Positions 34,957 through 43,585 of a stretch of 64,000 nucleotides of DNA are shown here, piece after piece. Both the position numbers and the translations under genes were made by a program. The stretch is from CAZSAK01 sp964605155. Lineage in GTDB: Bacteria > Pseudomonadota > Gammaproteobacteria > SZUA-140. The stretch spans positions 5,144 through 69,143 of the forward strand of contig CAZSAK010000017.1 in the NCBI GenBank assembly GCA_964605155.1, written 5' to 3'. Numbering within the stretch: the stretch's first letter is position 1; the number at the start of each line of letters is the position of its first letter. The notes under the pieces were generated by a model. It saw only the letters and a list, made by a program, of their open reading frames with translations. It was not told the origin of the DNA and did not search any database.

Positions 34957-35690
34957 AGGGAAAGATTCATATCGGTACCTCGGGATGGCACTACCCGCAC
35001 TGGAAAAAACTCTTCTATCCGGAAGACGTGCCCAAAAAAGACTGGCTACACTTTTACGCGGACAGGCTGGACTGCGTTGAGATCAACAATACCTTTTACA
35101 AACTCCCCGGGGCGGATACATTTTCCAACTGGTCCGAGCAAACGCCTGACGGTTTCATCTTTGCTGTCAAGGCCTCGCGTACTATCACTCACCGCAAAAA
35201 GCTCAGCAACTGCCAGGACGCGATCGATACGTTCTTCGAGGTTGTCGACGGATTGGGCAACAAGCTTGGTCCCGTGCTGTTTCAGTTACCGCCACGCTGG
35301 CATTGTAATACACGACGACTGAATGAGTTTCTCACATTACTGCCCGAACATCATCGCTACACCTTCGAGTTCCGGGACCCCAGCTGGCATAACGAGGAAA
35401 CCTATTCCGTACTCAGGTATTTCAATGCCGCCTTTTGCACCTTTGAGCTGGGTGATATGAACACACCGCAAGTGTGCACCGCTGACTTCAACTACATCCG
35501 ACTGCATGGACCTGAAGGGCCATATACCGGCAATTATTCGTCCCGCCGCTTACGCAGATGGGCGGAAAAACTGTCGGGCTGGCAGGCGCAGGGACAGGAT
35601 GTCTATCTATTTTTTGATAACGATGAATCGGCGTATGCCGTCAAGAACGCACTGCTGACAGACAAGCTGATAAAGGATCTCGATCGTTGA
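34953..35690 (+). CDS. DUF72 (YecE-family) protein
   Basis: A 245-residue barrel-fold protein of the DUF72 family, function unknown. It starts with the family opening IHIGTSGWHYPHWKKLFYP and contains YADRLDCVEINNTFYKLP, FAVKASRTITH, VLFQLPPRW, TFEFRDPSW and YLFFDNDESAYAVKNA. The conserved Glu/Asn and Asp residues are kept, so it is probably an active enzyme of some kind. It overlaps lpxH by four bases. Confidence 0.92.
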   Translation: MKGKIHIGTSGWHYPHWKKLFYPEDVPKKDWLHFYADRLDCVEINNTFYKLPGADTFSNWSEQTPDGFIFAVKASRTITHRKKLSNCQDAIDTFFEVVDGLGNKLGPVLFQLPPRWHCNTRRLNEFLTLLPEHHRYTFEFRDPSWHNEETYSVLRYFNAAFCTFELGDMNTPQVCTADFNYIRLHGPEGPYTGNYSSRRLRRWAEKLSGWQAQGQDVYLFFDNDESAYAVKNALLTDKLIKDLDR

Positions 35691-35782
35691 TCCCCGGCAA
35701 TGCGGTATATCACTGCAGAGGCGCCCCGCTGTGTTGTGCTTCACCAGATCGCATGATGCCTGTAGATATCCGCAACAGTGAT

Positions 35783-36745
35783 TTAATGTAACGCACGCTT
35801 TGCCAACCACATCCCGGGGATCATAGGCATCCACAGGGTAAATCCTCGCAGCAACAAGGTAGCAGTAAGGGCCGCTTCCACAGGCACCCCCATAACACCC
35901 AGCATACTGACGCAGGTAACTTCAAAAGTGCCGAGTCCCAGAGGAATCAGCCCGATGGTGGCGACCATGGATGCCACTACAAAACTTGGGAAAACCCCCC
36001 AGAATGAAGCCTGTATGCCAACCACCTGCAACATGACCCATAAGGTAGCCGCATCCAGCAAAAACACAAAGCCATGCAATAGTGAAGCGCTCATGACCAA
36101 TGCCGGCTTTCTCAATAATTCACTGGGTGCGTTTGCAATTGCACTTAGCAAATTACTCAACCCGGGTATTCTCATCAATAACGCCGGTAATTCCCTTTTC
36201 GCAAAACTACGCAACCACAGCGCTCCCGCAGGAATGCCGGCCGCAAAAAACGAGAATGCCAGCACGACAATCACTATCCAGGCATGAAGGGCATGGTAGA
36301 AATACAGTAACAGCACGGAAAGCAATCCAGCGAACAGGTAGGCGCTGTAAAATGCCACCATACTTAATAACAGCGTAGCCATGCACAGGGATGATGGAAC
36401 CCCGCGACGATTCAATGCTGTGATGAAAAAGGCGATACCAGTCATCCCTCCAGTGGGCATCGCCTGATCGGAAAACAATTTCGCTACACCAAGCGGGACC
36501 AGCGACAGCAGTGGAAATTCCTCCCCAGCCTGTCTCAAGGCCAGATACCAGACAGCGGCAACACTGAAGTAGGTGGTGATCTGAAGCAATAATGCGACAA
36601 ACAACCACACCGGTTGAACCTGACGTACGAGGACAACAAATTGTTGCAGTTCGCCAATGTGGGTTACTACGAGTATCAACGCCGCCAACATCAGCAGGCC
36701 GATGAACCAACCGGAGTACTTGTGCCAGCCGGATTTCTTGTTCAT
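35783..36745 (-). CDS. YbhN/UPF0104-family integral membrane protein (flippase-like domain)
   Basis: A 320-residue protein with about eight hydrophobic helices. It is of the lysylphosphatidylglycerol-synthase transmembrane type, with segments such as DQAMPTGGMTGIAFFITAL and ATIGLIPLGLGTFEVTCVSMLG. It lacks the aminoacyltransferase half of MprF, so lipid modification is not expected; lipid or polyprenyl-phosphate flipping is the usual guess for such proteins. It stands alone, convergent with the DUF72 gene. Confidence 0.82.
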   Translation of the reverse strand: MNKKSGWHKYSGWFIGLLMLAALILVVTHIGELQQFVVLVRQVQPVWLFVALLLQITTYFSVAAVWYLALRQAGEEFPLLSLVPLGVAKLFSDQAMPTGGMTGIAFFITALNRRGVPSSLCMATLLLSMVAFYSAYLFAGLLSVLLLYFYHALHAWIVIVVLAFSFFAAGIPAGALWLRSFAKRELPALLMRIPGLSNLLSAIANAPSELLRKPALVMSASLLHGFVFLLDAATLWVMLQVVGIQASFWGVFPSFVVASMVATIGLIPLGLGTFEVTCVSMLGVMGVPVEAALTATLLLRGFTLWMPMIPGMWLAKRALH

Positions 36746-37067
36746 CTGTTTATACAGGACACCTTCACGACACCCTGTACGAATACGCCTGATGAATACG
36801 GATCCGCGTAATCGAGTTCGAGATCATGCAATTGGAACCCATTTCAATTCACGGCATTTATGCAAATAATTGTGGAATTACCCAATATATTTCACCCATA
36901 TGAAATTGTTGAATATTTATTTTTAAACACGTATGCAACTTCGCGAATACTGCAATGTCTTATTTCTCGTCTGGCAACTAATGCCGGTTAATGGGTAACC
37001 GACGCAATCAGACAAATATGAACTTTTGGCAGTGCAATTAAAACTGCCAAAAGGCAGGAGTAGTTAA
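36746..37067. other. Intergenic region with a regulatory-looking hairpin
   Basis: An AT-rich spacer between divergent genes; no coding frame is supported. Next to the downstream gene, at 37023-37053, lies a perfect 10-bp inverted repeat (CTTTTGGCAG and its complement, 11-base loop). It is followed at once by the ribosome-binding AGGAG (37056-37060) and ATG at 37068. There is no T run, so it is not a terminator; it may control message stability or translation. Confidence 0.6.
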
Positions 37068-37532
37068 ATGATCAACATTATCAATATCTCAAGTTACAAG
37101 GCAACCCGGATCAGAACCTTCTCAAGGATTGTGTACCTGGTGTCTGGACTGGGCATGGCAACCATGATCTCCGCCTATCCACCGCTAAAGCCTGAATGGA
37201 TTGTGGTGGGCAGCATGCTGAGCATTGTATTAACGTTATTCGGGATAATCGGTTTATGGCCACGCATAAGAGTCACTATTTTCGGTCATATTCTCAACAA
37301 CAGGATTGTGCATACTGTTGTCTTCTTTCTGGCAGGTATAACCGTCATCATGATGACCTATTTCAACCCGCCTGTCGCAGACGCATGGTACGCATTTTTC
37401 AGCCTTGTGGGTGCCTTAATGGTCTTTGACGCAATAGCGTCCACGGCCTATCGACTGAAATCGAAAACAATCCCCAGGAAAATAGCCCCTGCTATCTATC
37501 CTCTGCACAGCAGTCATAATAAAGCGGCCTAA
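37068..37532 (+). CDS. Small four-helix membrane protein, unknown function
   Basis: A 154-residue protein with four hydrophobic segments (about residues 22-38, 45-65, 82-100 and 108-126) and a basic tail. No family is firmly recognised; the layout recalls DUF2892-type membrane proteins. AGGAG stands seven bases before the ATG, directly after a perfect 10-bp hairpin, and a good terminator follows at 37565. It is thus a self-contained gene that looks well expressed or regulated after transcription. Confidence 0.75.
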   Translation: MINIINISSYKATRIRTFSRIVYLVSGLGMATMISAYPPLKPEWIVVGSMLSIVLTLFGIIGLWPRIRVTIFGHILNNRIVHTVVFFLAGITVIMMTYFNPPVADAWYAFFSLVGALMVFDAIASTAYRLKSKTIPRKIAPAIYPLHSSHNKAA

Positions 37533-37564
37533 CGAAAACCAGACACATGATATCTGTGTGGATC

Positions 37565-37599
37565 AAGCCCCCGTTCACATCCTGGCCGGGGGGCTTTTT
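37565..37599 (+). terminator. Rho-independent terminator
   Basis: The stem AAGCCCCC (37565-37572) pairs with GGGGGCTT (37589-37596), with a 16-base loop, and runs into TTTTT (37595-37599). It follows the membrane protein gene by 32 bases. Confidence 0.8.
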
Positions 37600-37765
37600 G
37601 CAGGATGTCATCATTACTGATATCGTCTATGGTTATCTGCTGTTATCGGGCAGGTATCATCTTGTAAATCAGGCGGGCGATAATTCGCTCGCCGGGATAT
37701 GCTGACGTTTCACATTGCTGGATTGAATGGAAATAATGGCCTCATGAACAGGTCAAGGCACGTGA

Positions 37766-38878
37766 TTATCGCGCAGCACCTTGCGCCAGCGCCCGCTGCC
37801 GGCTCTGTTCCAGTTCGCCGGATTGTTTAGAACTGTCGTAACCGGGATCCGTCTCGGGCCAGCCCCGGGTGTGTTTGATAACCAGTTCTGTTAGTGCACG
37901 AATATGCTCGGGCCTGTCGTTCAATGCCGGGATATAGTGATAGCGCTGGCCGCCCGCGGAAAGAAATATATCCCTGTTCTGCATATCAAGTTCCTCGAGC
38001 GTCTCGAGACAATCCGCGGCGAATCCGGGACACACCACATCGACGCTTTTCACACCCGACTTCGCCCACGTGCGCAATGTCTGGTCACAGTATGGCTTCA
38101 ACCATTCCTGACGTCCGAAGCGCGACTGGAAAGCCGTTTCCCATTGCCCCTCCTGCAACTGTAACTGTTCGGCGACAAGTCGAGCGGTCGCCTGGCACTG
38201 GCAATAATACGGATCACCCGCCAGGTGCGTGCGTTTCGGCATGCCGTGGAAGGAAAACAGCATGCGTTCGGAACGTCCGCGTATCTCCCAGTATTCACGT
38301 ACACTCGTCGCTACGGCGTCGATATAACCCGGATCGTCATGGTAATGGGTAATCATGCGTAACTCCGGTATCCAGCGCCAGGTCTTCAACACGTCGGAGA
38401 CGGCATCGAATGTCGATGCCGTCGTGGCGGTGGAATACTGCGGATACAAAGGCAACAGGAGGATACGTTGCGCGTTCGCCTCGCGTAATTGATTGAGCGC
38501 CGATTCGATAGAGGGATTGCCGTAACGCATGCCGAGCGCGACAACCACTGGCCCGTCTATTGATTGCCCCAGTTCAGCCTGTAAATTCTTCGCCTGTCGT
38601 TTGGAAATCGCCAGCAAGGGGGAACCTTCATCAGTCCAGATCTGCTGATATTTATGCGCCGAACTGCGTGACCTGAACGGCAGGATAATGCCGTTGAGGA
38701 TCATCCACCACAGCCAGCGCGGTATCTCGATTACACGCGGGTCCGAGAGGAATTCACGCAGATACCTGCGCATGGCGGAAGGTATCGGGGCGTCCGGTGT
38801 TCCAAGGTTGTTTAGCAGGATCCCGGTAACCGGCATAGTGCCGTGCGTGTAGTCCTCGTTGCCCAGATAATTTGTCAT
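37766..38878 (-). CDS. hemH: Ferrochelatase
   Basis: A 370-residue enzyme inserting iron into protoporphyrin IX, the last step of haem synthesis. Motifs are TGILLNNLGTPDAP near the N-terminus, PLYPQYSTATTAS, the metal/catalytic His in FSFHGMPKRTH, and the C-terminal VVCPGFAADCLETLEELD with its Glu pair. The start at 38878 is preferred to a Met eleven codons upstream because it follows AGG and gives the N-terminus common in gammaproteobacteria. The C-terminal tail of about 30 residues past the core is Gln/Arg-rich and probably loose. No Fur box is seen upstream. Confidence 0.95.
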   Translation of the reverse strand: MTNYLGNEDYTHGTMPVTGILLNNLGTPDAPIPSAMRRYLREFLSDPRVIEIPRWLWWMILNGIILPFRSRSSAHKYQQIWTDEGSPLLAISKRQAKNLQAELGQSIDGPVVVALGMRYGNPSIESALNQLREANAQRILLLPLYPQYSTATTASTFDAVSDVLKTWRWIPELRMITHYHDDPGYIDAVATSVREYWEIRGRSERMLFSFHGMPKRTHLAGDPYYCQCQATARLVAEQLQLQEGQWETAFQSRFGRQEWLKPYCDQTLRTWAKSGVKSVDVVCPGFAADCLETLEELDMQNRDIFLSAGGQRYHYIPALNDRPEHIRALTELVIKHTRGWPETDPGYDSSKQSGELEQSRQRALAQGAAR

Positions 38879-39491
38879 GGTTTGCCTGAAGTATCGTTGA
38901 TCATTTTTCATTCAGTATACATGCGCCACAACAAAATAGCAGACGTCTGAATATCCTGTTACGATCGCGCTGCGAAATTATTACAAAACCGGATATCCAT
39001 TCCGGATACGACAACCGAATCTGCGTACAGACTGCTCAATGCTTTCGTTATACATTATCAAGGCGAACCGATCGCGACGATCGCCGCAAATGCTCAAAAC
39101 CCGGCATCACAAAGCCACCGGGAATGCCTCATAGTGATTTTATCCCGTCAACACCGGTATTTCTAATGGACAGTAAAAAAAACGGAAACATAGCAGATTT
39201 TCACACTACCGACCTGCCTTTACGCGATCAGCAAAAAACCATGTGAGGTCCCGGGATTGTCGATGGACTCATGCCGGCCGGCCTTGAGGCCGGTGACAAC
39301 AATAATATTATTGCGGACTTCAGTGATAGGGCAAACGGTAACGTGGCCCCGGCAGGATTCGCCAGATGGTGGATGGAACCTGTCGCGCGTATCCCACGAT
39401 TACGTCCGTTGACGTATCGCCGGCTTACGTCAGCGCCGGGCGGCTTATACAGGCGTATACGGCACCGCGGCGGCGGCAATGATCGTTCGTA
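38879..39491. other. Intergenic region without a supported gene
   Basis: Over 600 bases between hemH and htpG. Short frames exist on both strands (for example 39228-39479 minus and 39271-39588 plus), but their composition and lack of ribosome-binding sites argue against them. A GC hairpin CCGGCC/GGCCGG with TTGA loop sits at 39278-39293 without a T run. I see no RNA gene. Confidence 0.6.
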
Positions 39492-41390
39492 TCAGCCGCG
39501 CAATGACAAGGTCAGCAACAGGGAGTTCAACCTGCTGACAAACATGGCCGGATCATCCAACTGCCCGCCTTCACTGAGCATCGCCTGATCATAAAGGATA
39601 TTCGTCCAGTCATTGAAGCGTTGCTCGTTCCCTTCTTCCTTGAGGCCTTTTACCAGCGGGTGCTGTGGATTGATCTCGAGGATCGGTTTGCTTGTGGGTA
39701 CATGCTGTCCCGCCGCCTCGAGAATCTTGCGCAGGTTGATGGCGATATCCTGATCCTCGACTACCAGGCAGGAAGGGTAATCCACCAGGCGATGTGTTAC
39801 CCGCACCTCCTTGACCTTGTCGCCCAGGGTATCCTGCATCTTCTTGACCATATCCTTGTAATCATCCGCCGCCTTGTCCAGCTGTTTCTTTTCTTCGTTG
39901 TCTTCCAGCTTGCCCAGTTCCAGGTCGCCCTTGGCAACGGATTGTAACTGCTTGCCGTCATACTCGGTCAGGTAGGACATCATCCATTCATCGATACGGT
40001 CATGAAGTAACACTACCTCAATGCCCTTTTTACGGAACACCTCGAGATGGGGACTGCTCTTTGCCGCGGCGAAGGTTTCGGCGGTGACGTAATAGATCTT
40101 TTCCTGTCCCGCCTTCATGCGCTCGATGTAATCATCGAGAGAGACGTCCTGGACATCGGTGTCGTTATGAGTCGATGAAAAGCGCAACAGTTTTGCGATA
40201 CGTTCCCGGTTGTTATGATCCTCGACCGGGCCCTCTTTCATCACCCGCCCGAATTCCTGCCAGAATTCTGCATATTTTTCCTTGTCGTTTTTGGCCATGT
40301 TCTCCAGCAGGCCAAGCACCTTCTTCACCGATGCATTGCGTATGGTGTCGATCTGCTTGTTATGTTGCAGTATCTCGCGCGATATATTCAGCGGCAGATC
40401 ATCGGAATCGATCACACCGCGTACAAAACGCAGGTAATTGGGCATCAGCTGGTCGGCGCCATCCATGATAAACACCCGGCGCACATACAGCTTGAGGCCA
40501 TGGCGCTGATCACGGTCCCACAGATCGAACGGCGCGCGCCTGGGAATAAACAGCAATGATATGTAGGACTGTTTGCCCTCTACATGGGAATGGACATGGG
40601 CCAGGGGCTCTTCGAAGTCGTGAGCGACATGCTTATAGAACTCATTGTACTCCTCATCTTTGATATCCTGCTTGTTGCGCGCCCACAATGCCGAGGCATG
40701 GTTAATGGTCTCATCTTCACCCTTCTTGTCCTTGTCTTCCGATTGCATGACGATCGGCAGCGATATATGGTCGGAATACTTTCTGATAATCCCGCGCAGC
40801 CGGTAACCATCAAGGAATTCATCTTCATCGTTGCGCAGGTGCAACACGATGTCGGTACCGCGCGACGCTTTCTCGACCGTCTCCAGTGTATAATTTCCCT
40901 CGCCCCGTGACTCCCAGCGTACGCCGTGTTCGGGACCGAGCCCTGCGCGACGCGTGGTGACAGTCACCTTGGCCGCAACGATAAATGCCGAATAAAATCC
41001 GACCCCGAATTGCCCGATCAGCCTGGCGTCACTGGCCTGATCTCCGGTGAGCGACTGAAAAAACTGCTGGGTACCTGATTTCGCGATGGTACCGATATTG
41101 TCCATCACCTCATCGCGGTTCATCCCGATACCGTTATCACTGACGGTGATGGTGCGTTTCTTCTTGTCATAGGACACGCGCACCTTGAGATCGGCATCCC
41201 CTTCATACAGTGCGTCATCGGTCAGGGCCTCGAAACGCAATTTATCGCACGCATCCGAGGCATTGGAGATCAGCTCCCTGAGGAAAATCTCCTTGTTGGA
41301 ATAGAGAGAATGGATCATCAACTGCAGCAGCTGACTGACCTCGGTCTGAAAATCCAGGGTTTCTTTATGTGCCTCAACAGTGCTGCTCAT
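39492..41390 (-). CDS. htpG: Chaperone HtpG (Hsp90)
   Basis: A 632-residue Hsp90 homologue, an ATP-driven dimeric chaperone of the cytoplasm. The N-terminal ATPase domain shows LRELISNASDACDKLRFEAL, DNGIGM, GTIAKSGT and GQFGVGFYSAFIV. The middle domain has RGVIDSDDLPLNISRE with the catalytic Arg. The C-terminal dimerisation domain ends near KGLKEEGNEQRFND. The length matches E. coli HtpG (624). No sigma-32 promoter was convincingly found in the 410-base space upstream. Confidence 0.98.
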   Translation of the reverse strand: MSSTVEAHKETLDFQTEVSQLLQLMIHSLYSNKEIFLRELISNASDACDKLRFEALTDDALYEGDADLKVRVSYDKKKRTITVSDNGIGMNRDEVMDNIGTIAKSGTQQFFQSLTGDQASDARLIGQFGVGFYSAFIVAAKVTVTTRRAGLGPEHGVRWESRGEGNYTLETVEKASRGTDIVLHLRNDEDEFLDGYRLRGIIRKYSDHISLPIVMQSEDKDKKGEDETINHASALWARNKQDIKDEEYNEFYKHVAHDFEEPLAHVHSHVEGKQSYISLLFIPRRAPFDLWDRDQRHGLKLYVRRVFIMDGADQLMPNYLRFVRGVIDSDDLPLNISREILQHNKQIDTIRNASVKKVLGLLENMAKNDKEKYAEFWQEFGRVMKEGPVEDHNNRERIAKLLRFSSTHNDTDVQDVSLDDYIERMKAGQEKIYYVTAETFAAAKSSPHLEVFRKKGIEVVLLHDRIDEWMMSYLTEYDGKQLQSVAKGDLELGKLEDNEEKKQLDKAADDYKDMVKKMQDTLGDKVKEVRVTHRLVDYPSCLVVEDQDIAINLRKILEAAGQHVPTSKPILEINPQHPLVKGLKEEGNEQRFNDWTNILYDQAMLSEGGQLDDPAMFVSRLNSLLLTLSLRG

Positions 41391-41588
41391 GGTTCCAAAA
41401 CGCTCCTTTTGCCTTATTTATTAACTTGATATATATAGTAGAATTAATCCAGCCGGAATTTTATATCTTATGCACGACAAGCCTGTAAAAAGATCGGCAA
41501 CCTATTATAAAGATTGTTATTTCAGGCTCAAGTCAGCTGGATTACTCGTCATTATGTATTCACCATACGCAAAACATACTCAAAATTA

Positions 41589-41736
41589 GCGAGCGTGGGC
41601 GAGACTAGACAAAAATGAACGAGGAACCGGAGTTTACACGCAGTCTGCCACATTCGCGGCCCCGGATTCTAAGTTCATTTTTCCTCGGTACCCCCGTGGG
41701 GTGAACGCAGTATCGCCGAGCGCAGCATTTTTGACC
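41589..41736. repeat. Structured intergenic element, likely a dispersed repeat copy
   Basis: The 413 bases between htpG and pgm hold no gene but do contain a folded element. A 10-bp inverted repeat AAAAATGAAC (41611-41620) pairs with 41673-41682. Inside it GAACCGG pairs with CCGGATTC with one bulge. The outer flanks (GCGAGCGTGGGCGAG near 41589 and TATCGCCGAGCGCAG near 41711) are roughly complementary as well. The layout resembles dispersed intergenic repeats I recall from other gammaproteobacteria; that link is from memory and unverified. Confidence 0.45.
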
Positions 41737-41803
41737 CTGTTCTGCTCGATTTCCAGTACTACCTATGATCCAATGACACAAAATTCAAGTACTATGCCCT
41801 GAT

Positions 41804-43438
41804 ATGGACATTCACACCGTTGAAACAACACCGTTCGAAGGACAAAAACCGGGCACTTCGGGACTGCGGAAAAAGGTCACGGTCTTTCAGCAGCCCCATT
41901 ACCTGGAAAACTTCGTACAATCCGTATTCGACTGTCTGGAAGACTACAGGGAACAGACCCTCATTGTGGGGGGTGACGGACGCTATCATAATCTTGCCGC
42001 CATCCAGACCATCATCAGGATGGCAGCCGCCAACGGCGTCGGCAAGGTCATCGTCGGCCAGAATGGCCTGCTTTCCACACCCGCGGTGTCGTGTCTGATC
42101 CGCAAGCATAAAGCCTTCGGCGGCATCATCCTCTCGGCCAGCCACAACCCCGGAGGACCCAGGGGCGATTTCGGCATAAAATACAACACCCGCAACGGTG
42201 GACCGGCCCCTGAGCACCTCACCGATTCTATATATAAACGGACCCTGGAAATTGATCGTTACCGCACAATAAACAGCCCGGACATCGACCTTGCCAGGCA
42301 GGACAGGCTCCAGGTGGGTGACATGGCCGTGCTGGTCGTCGATCCGGTCGCCGACTACGCCGATCTGATGGAACACCTGTTCGACTTCGACCAGATCAGA
42401 GCCATGTTCGAAGCCGGGCTGTTTCACATGTGTTTCGACGCCATGCACGCCGTTACCGGGCCGTATGCCTTCAACATTCTCGAAGAACGGCTGGGCGCAC
42501 TGCTCGGCACCGTGATCAACGGTATACCGTTGCCGGATTTCGGCGGCGGTCATCCCGACCCGAACCTGACATATGCCCACGAGTTGGCGGATATCATGAA
42601 TTCCATCAACGCGCCCGATTTCGGTGCGGCCTCGGACGGTGACGGTGACCGTAACATGATCTTCGGCAAACGGTTTTTCGTAACTCCCAGTGACAGTCTG
42701 GCGGTGCTCGCCGCCAATGCCAAATATGTCCCCGGCTATCGCAACGGCCTGTCCGGTGTCGCCCGCTCCATGCCGACCAGCCAGGCGATCGACCGGGTCG
42801 CCGATGCGCTCGGCATCGAATGTTATGAAACCCCGACCGGCTGGAAGTTTTTCGGAAATCTGCTCGACAGCGGCAGGATCAACCTGTGCGGCGAGGAAAG
42901 TTTTGGTAACGGCTCCGACCATATCCGCGAAAAAGACGGATTGTGGGCGGTGCTGTTCTGGCTGAATATCATCGCCGCCCGTCGCCAGTCCGTCGAACAG
43001 ATCGTGCGCGAACACTGGGCGACATACGGCAGGAACTACTACACCCGCCACGACTATGAAGACCTGGAACAGGCCATTGCCGATGAAATGATGTCGGATC
43101 TTGGTAACAAGATCACTGTCCTGAAGGGAAAACGGATCGGCAACCGGCCCATCGTCATCAGTGACGATTTCAGTTATACCGATCCGGTGGACCACAGCAC
43201 TACGGAACACCAGGGCATCAGGATCTGCCTGGATGACGGCTCACGGATGATATTCCGGCTCTCCGGCACCGGCACCGGCGGCGCAACGCTGCGTATCTAT
43301 ATAGAAAACTATGAACCCGATCCGGCAAAACACAACGTGGACACCCAGACTGTACTGGCGCCCCTGATCGATGCGGCCAATGAACTCTCCGGCATCCTCA
43401 AGCGTACCGGCCGCGGCGCACCCACCGTGATCACGTAA
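41804..43438 (+). CDS. pgm: Phosphoglucomutase (alpha-D-glucose phosphate-specific)
   Basis: A 544-residue alpha-D-phosphohexomutase interconverting glucose-1- and glucose-6-phosphate. The phosphoserine is S113 (SASHNPGG). The magnesium loop is D278, D280 and D282 (DGDGDR), the sugar-binding GEESFG follows, and the C-terminal phosphate-binding loop is RLSGTGTGGATLRIY. Its size and the opening FEGQKPGTSGLRKKV are those of the PGM1-like branch, specific for glucose. It links the glycogen enzymes at 7-17 kb to glycolysis. It is about 150 bases before ppsA in the same direction. Confidence 0.95.
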   Translation: MDIHTVETTPFEGQKPGTSGLRKKVTVFQQPHYLENFVQSVFDCLEDYREQTLIVGGDGRYHNLAAIQTIIRMAAANGVGKVIVGQNGLLSTPAVSCLIRKHKAFGGIILSASHNPGGPRGDFGIKYNTRNGGPAPEHLTDSIYKRTLEIDRYRTINSPDIDLARQDRLQVGDMAVLVVDPVADYADLMEHLFDFDQIRAMFEAGLFHMCFDAMHAVTGPYAFNILEERLGALLGTVINGIPLPDFGGGHPDPNLTYAHELADIMNSINAPDFGAASDGDGDRNMIFGKRFFVTPSDSLAVLAANAKYVPGYRNGLSGVARSMPTSQAIDRVADALGIECYETPTGWKFFGNLLDSGRINLCGEESFGNGSDHIREKDGLWAVLFWLNIIAARRQSVEQIVREHWATYGRNYYTRHDYEDLEQAIADEMMSDLGNKITVLKGKRIGNRPIVISDDFSYTDPVDHSTTEHQGIRICLDDGSRMIFRLSGTGTGGATLRIYIENYEPDPAKHNVDTQTVLAPLIDAANELSGILKRTGRGAPTVIT

Positions 43439-43585
43439 TGGTAATCCAGATATCCTGTCAGGTGGCTTTCCCGCCCATATGATAATCAGTATCATGGTAG
43501 ATTCAGGTTACCGGTTCGGCAATCGCAACAGGCCCCCGAAGATATTTCACACGCAACCATATTTATTCAGACTTTTTAATTATAT

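Noticed and set aside
39228..39588. Short frames on both strands between hemH and htpG
   Set aside because: Composition is unlike the neighbours, there is no ribosome-binding site, and no family pattern is seen.
41792..43210. 472-codon minus-strand frame over pgm
   Set aside because: It is antisense to a clear phosphoglucomutase with all motifs; long antisense frames are common in GC-rich genes.
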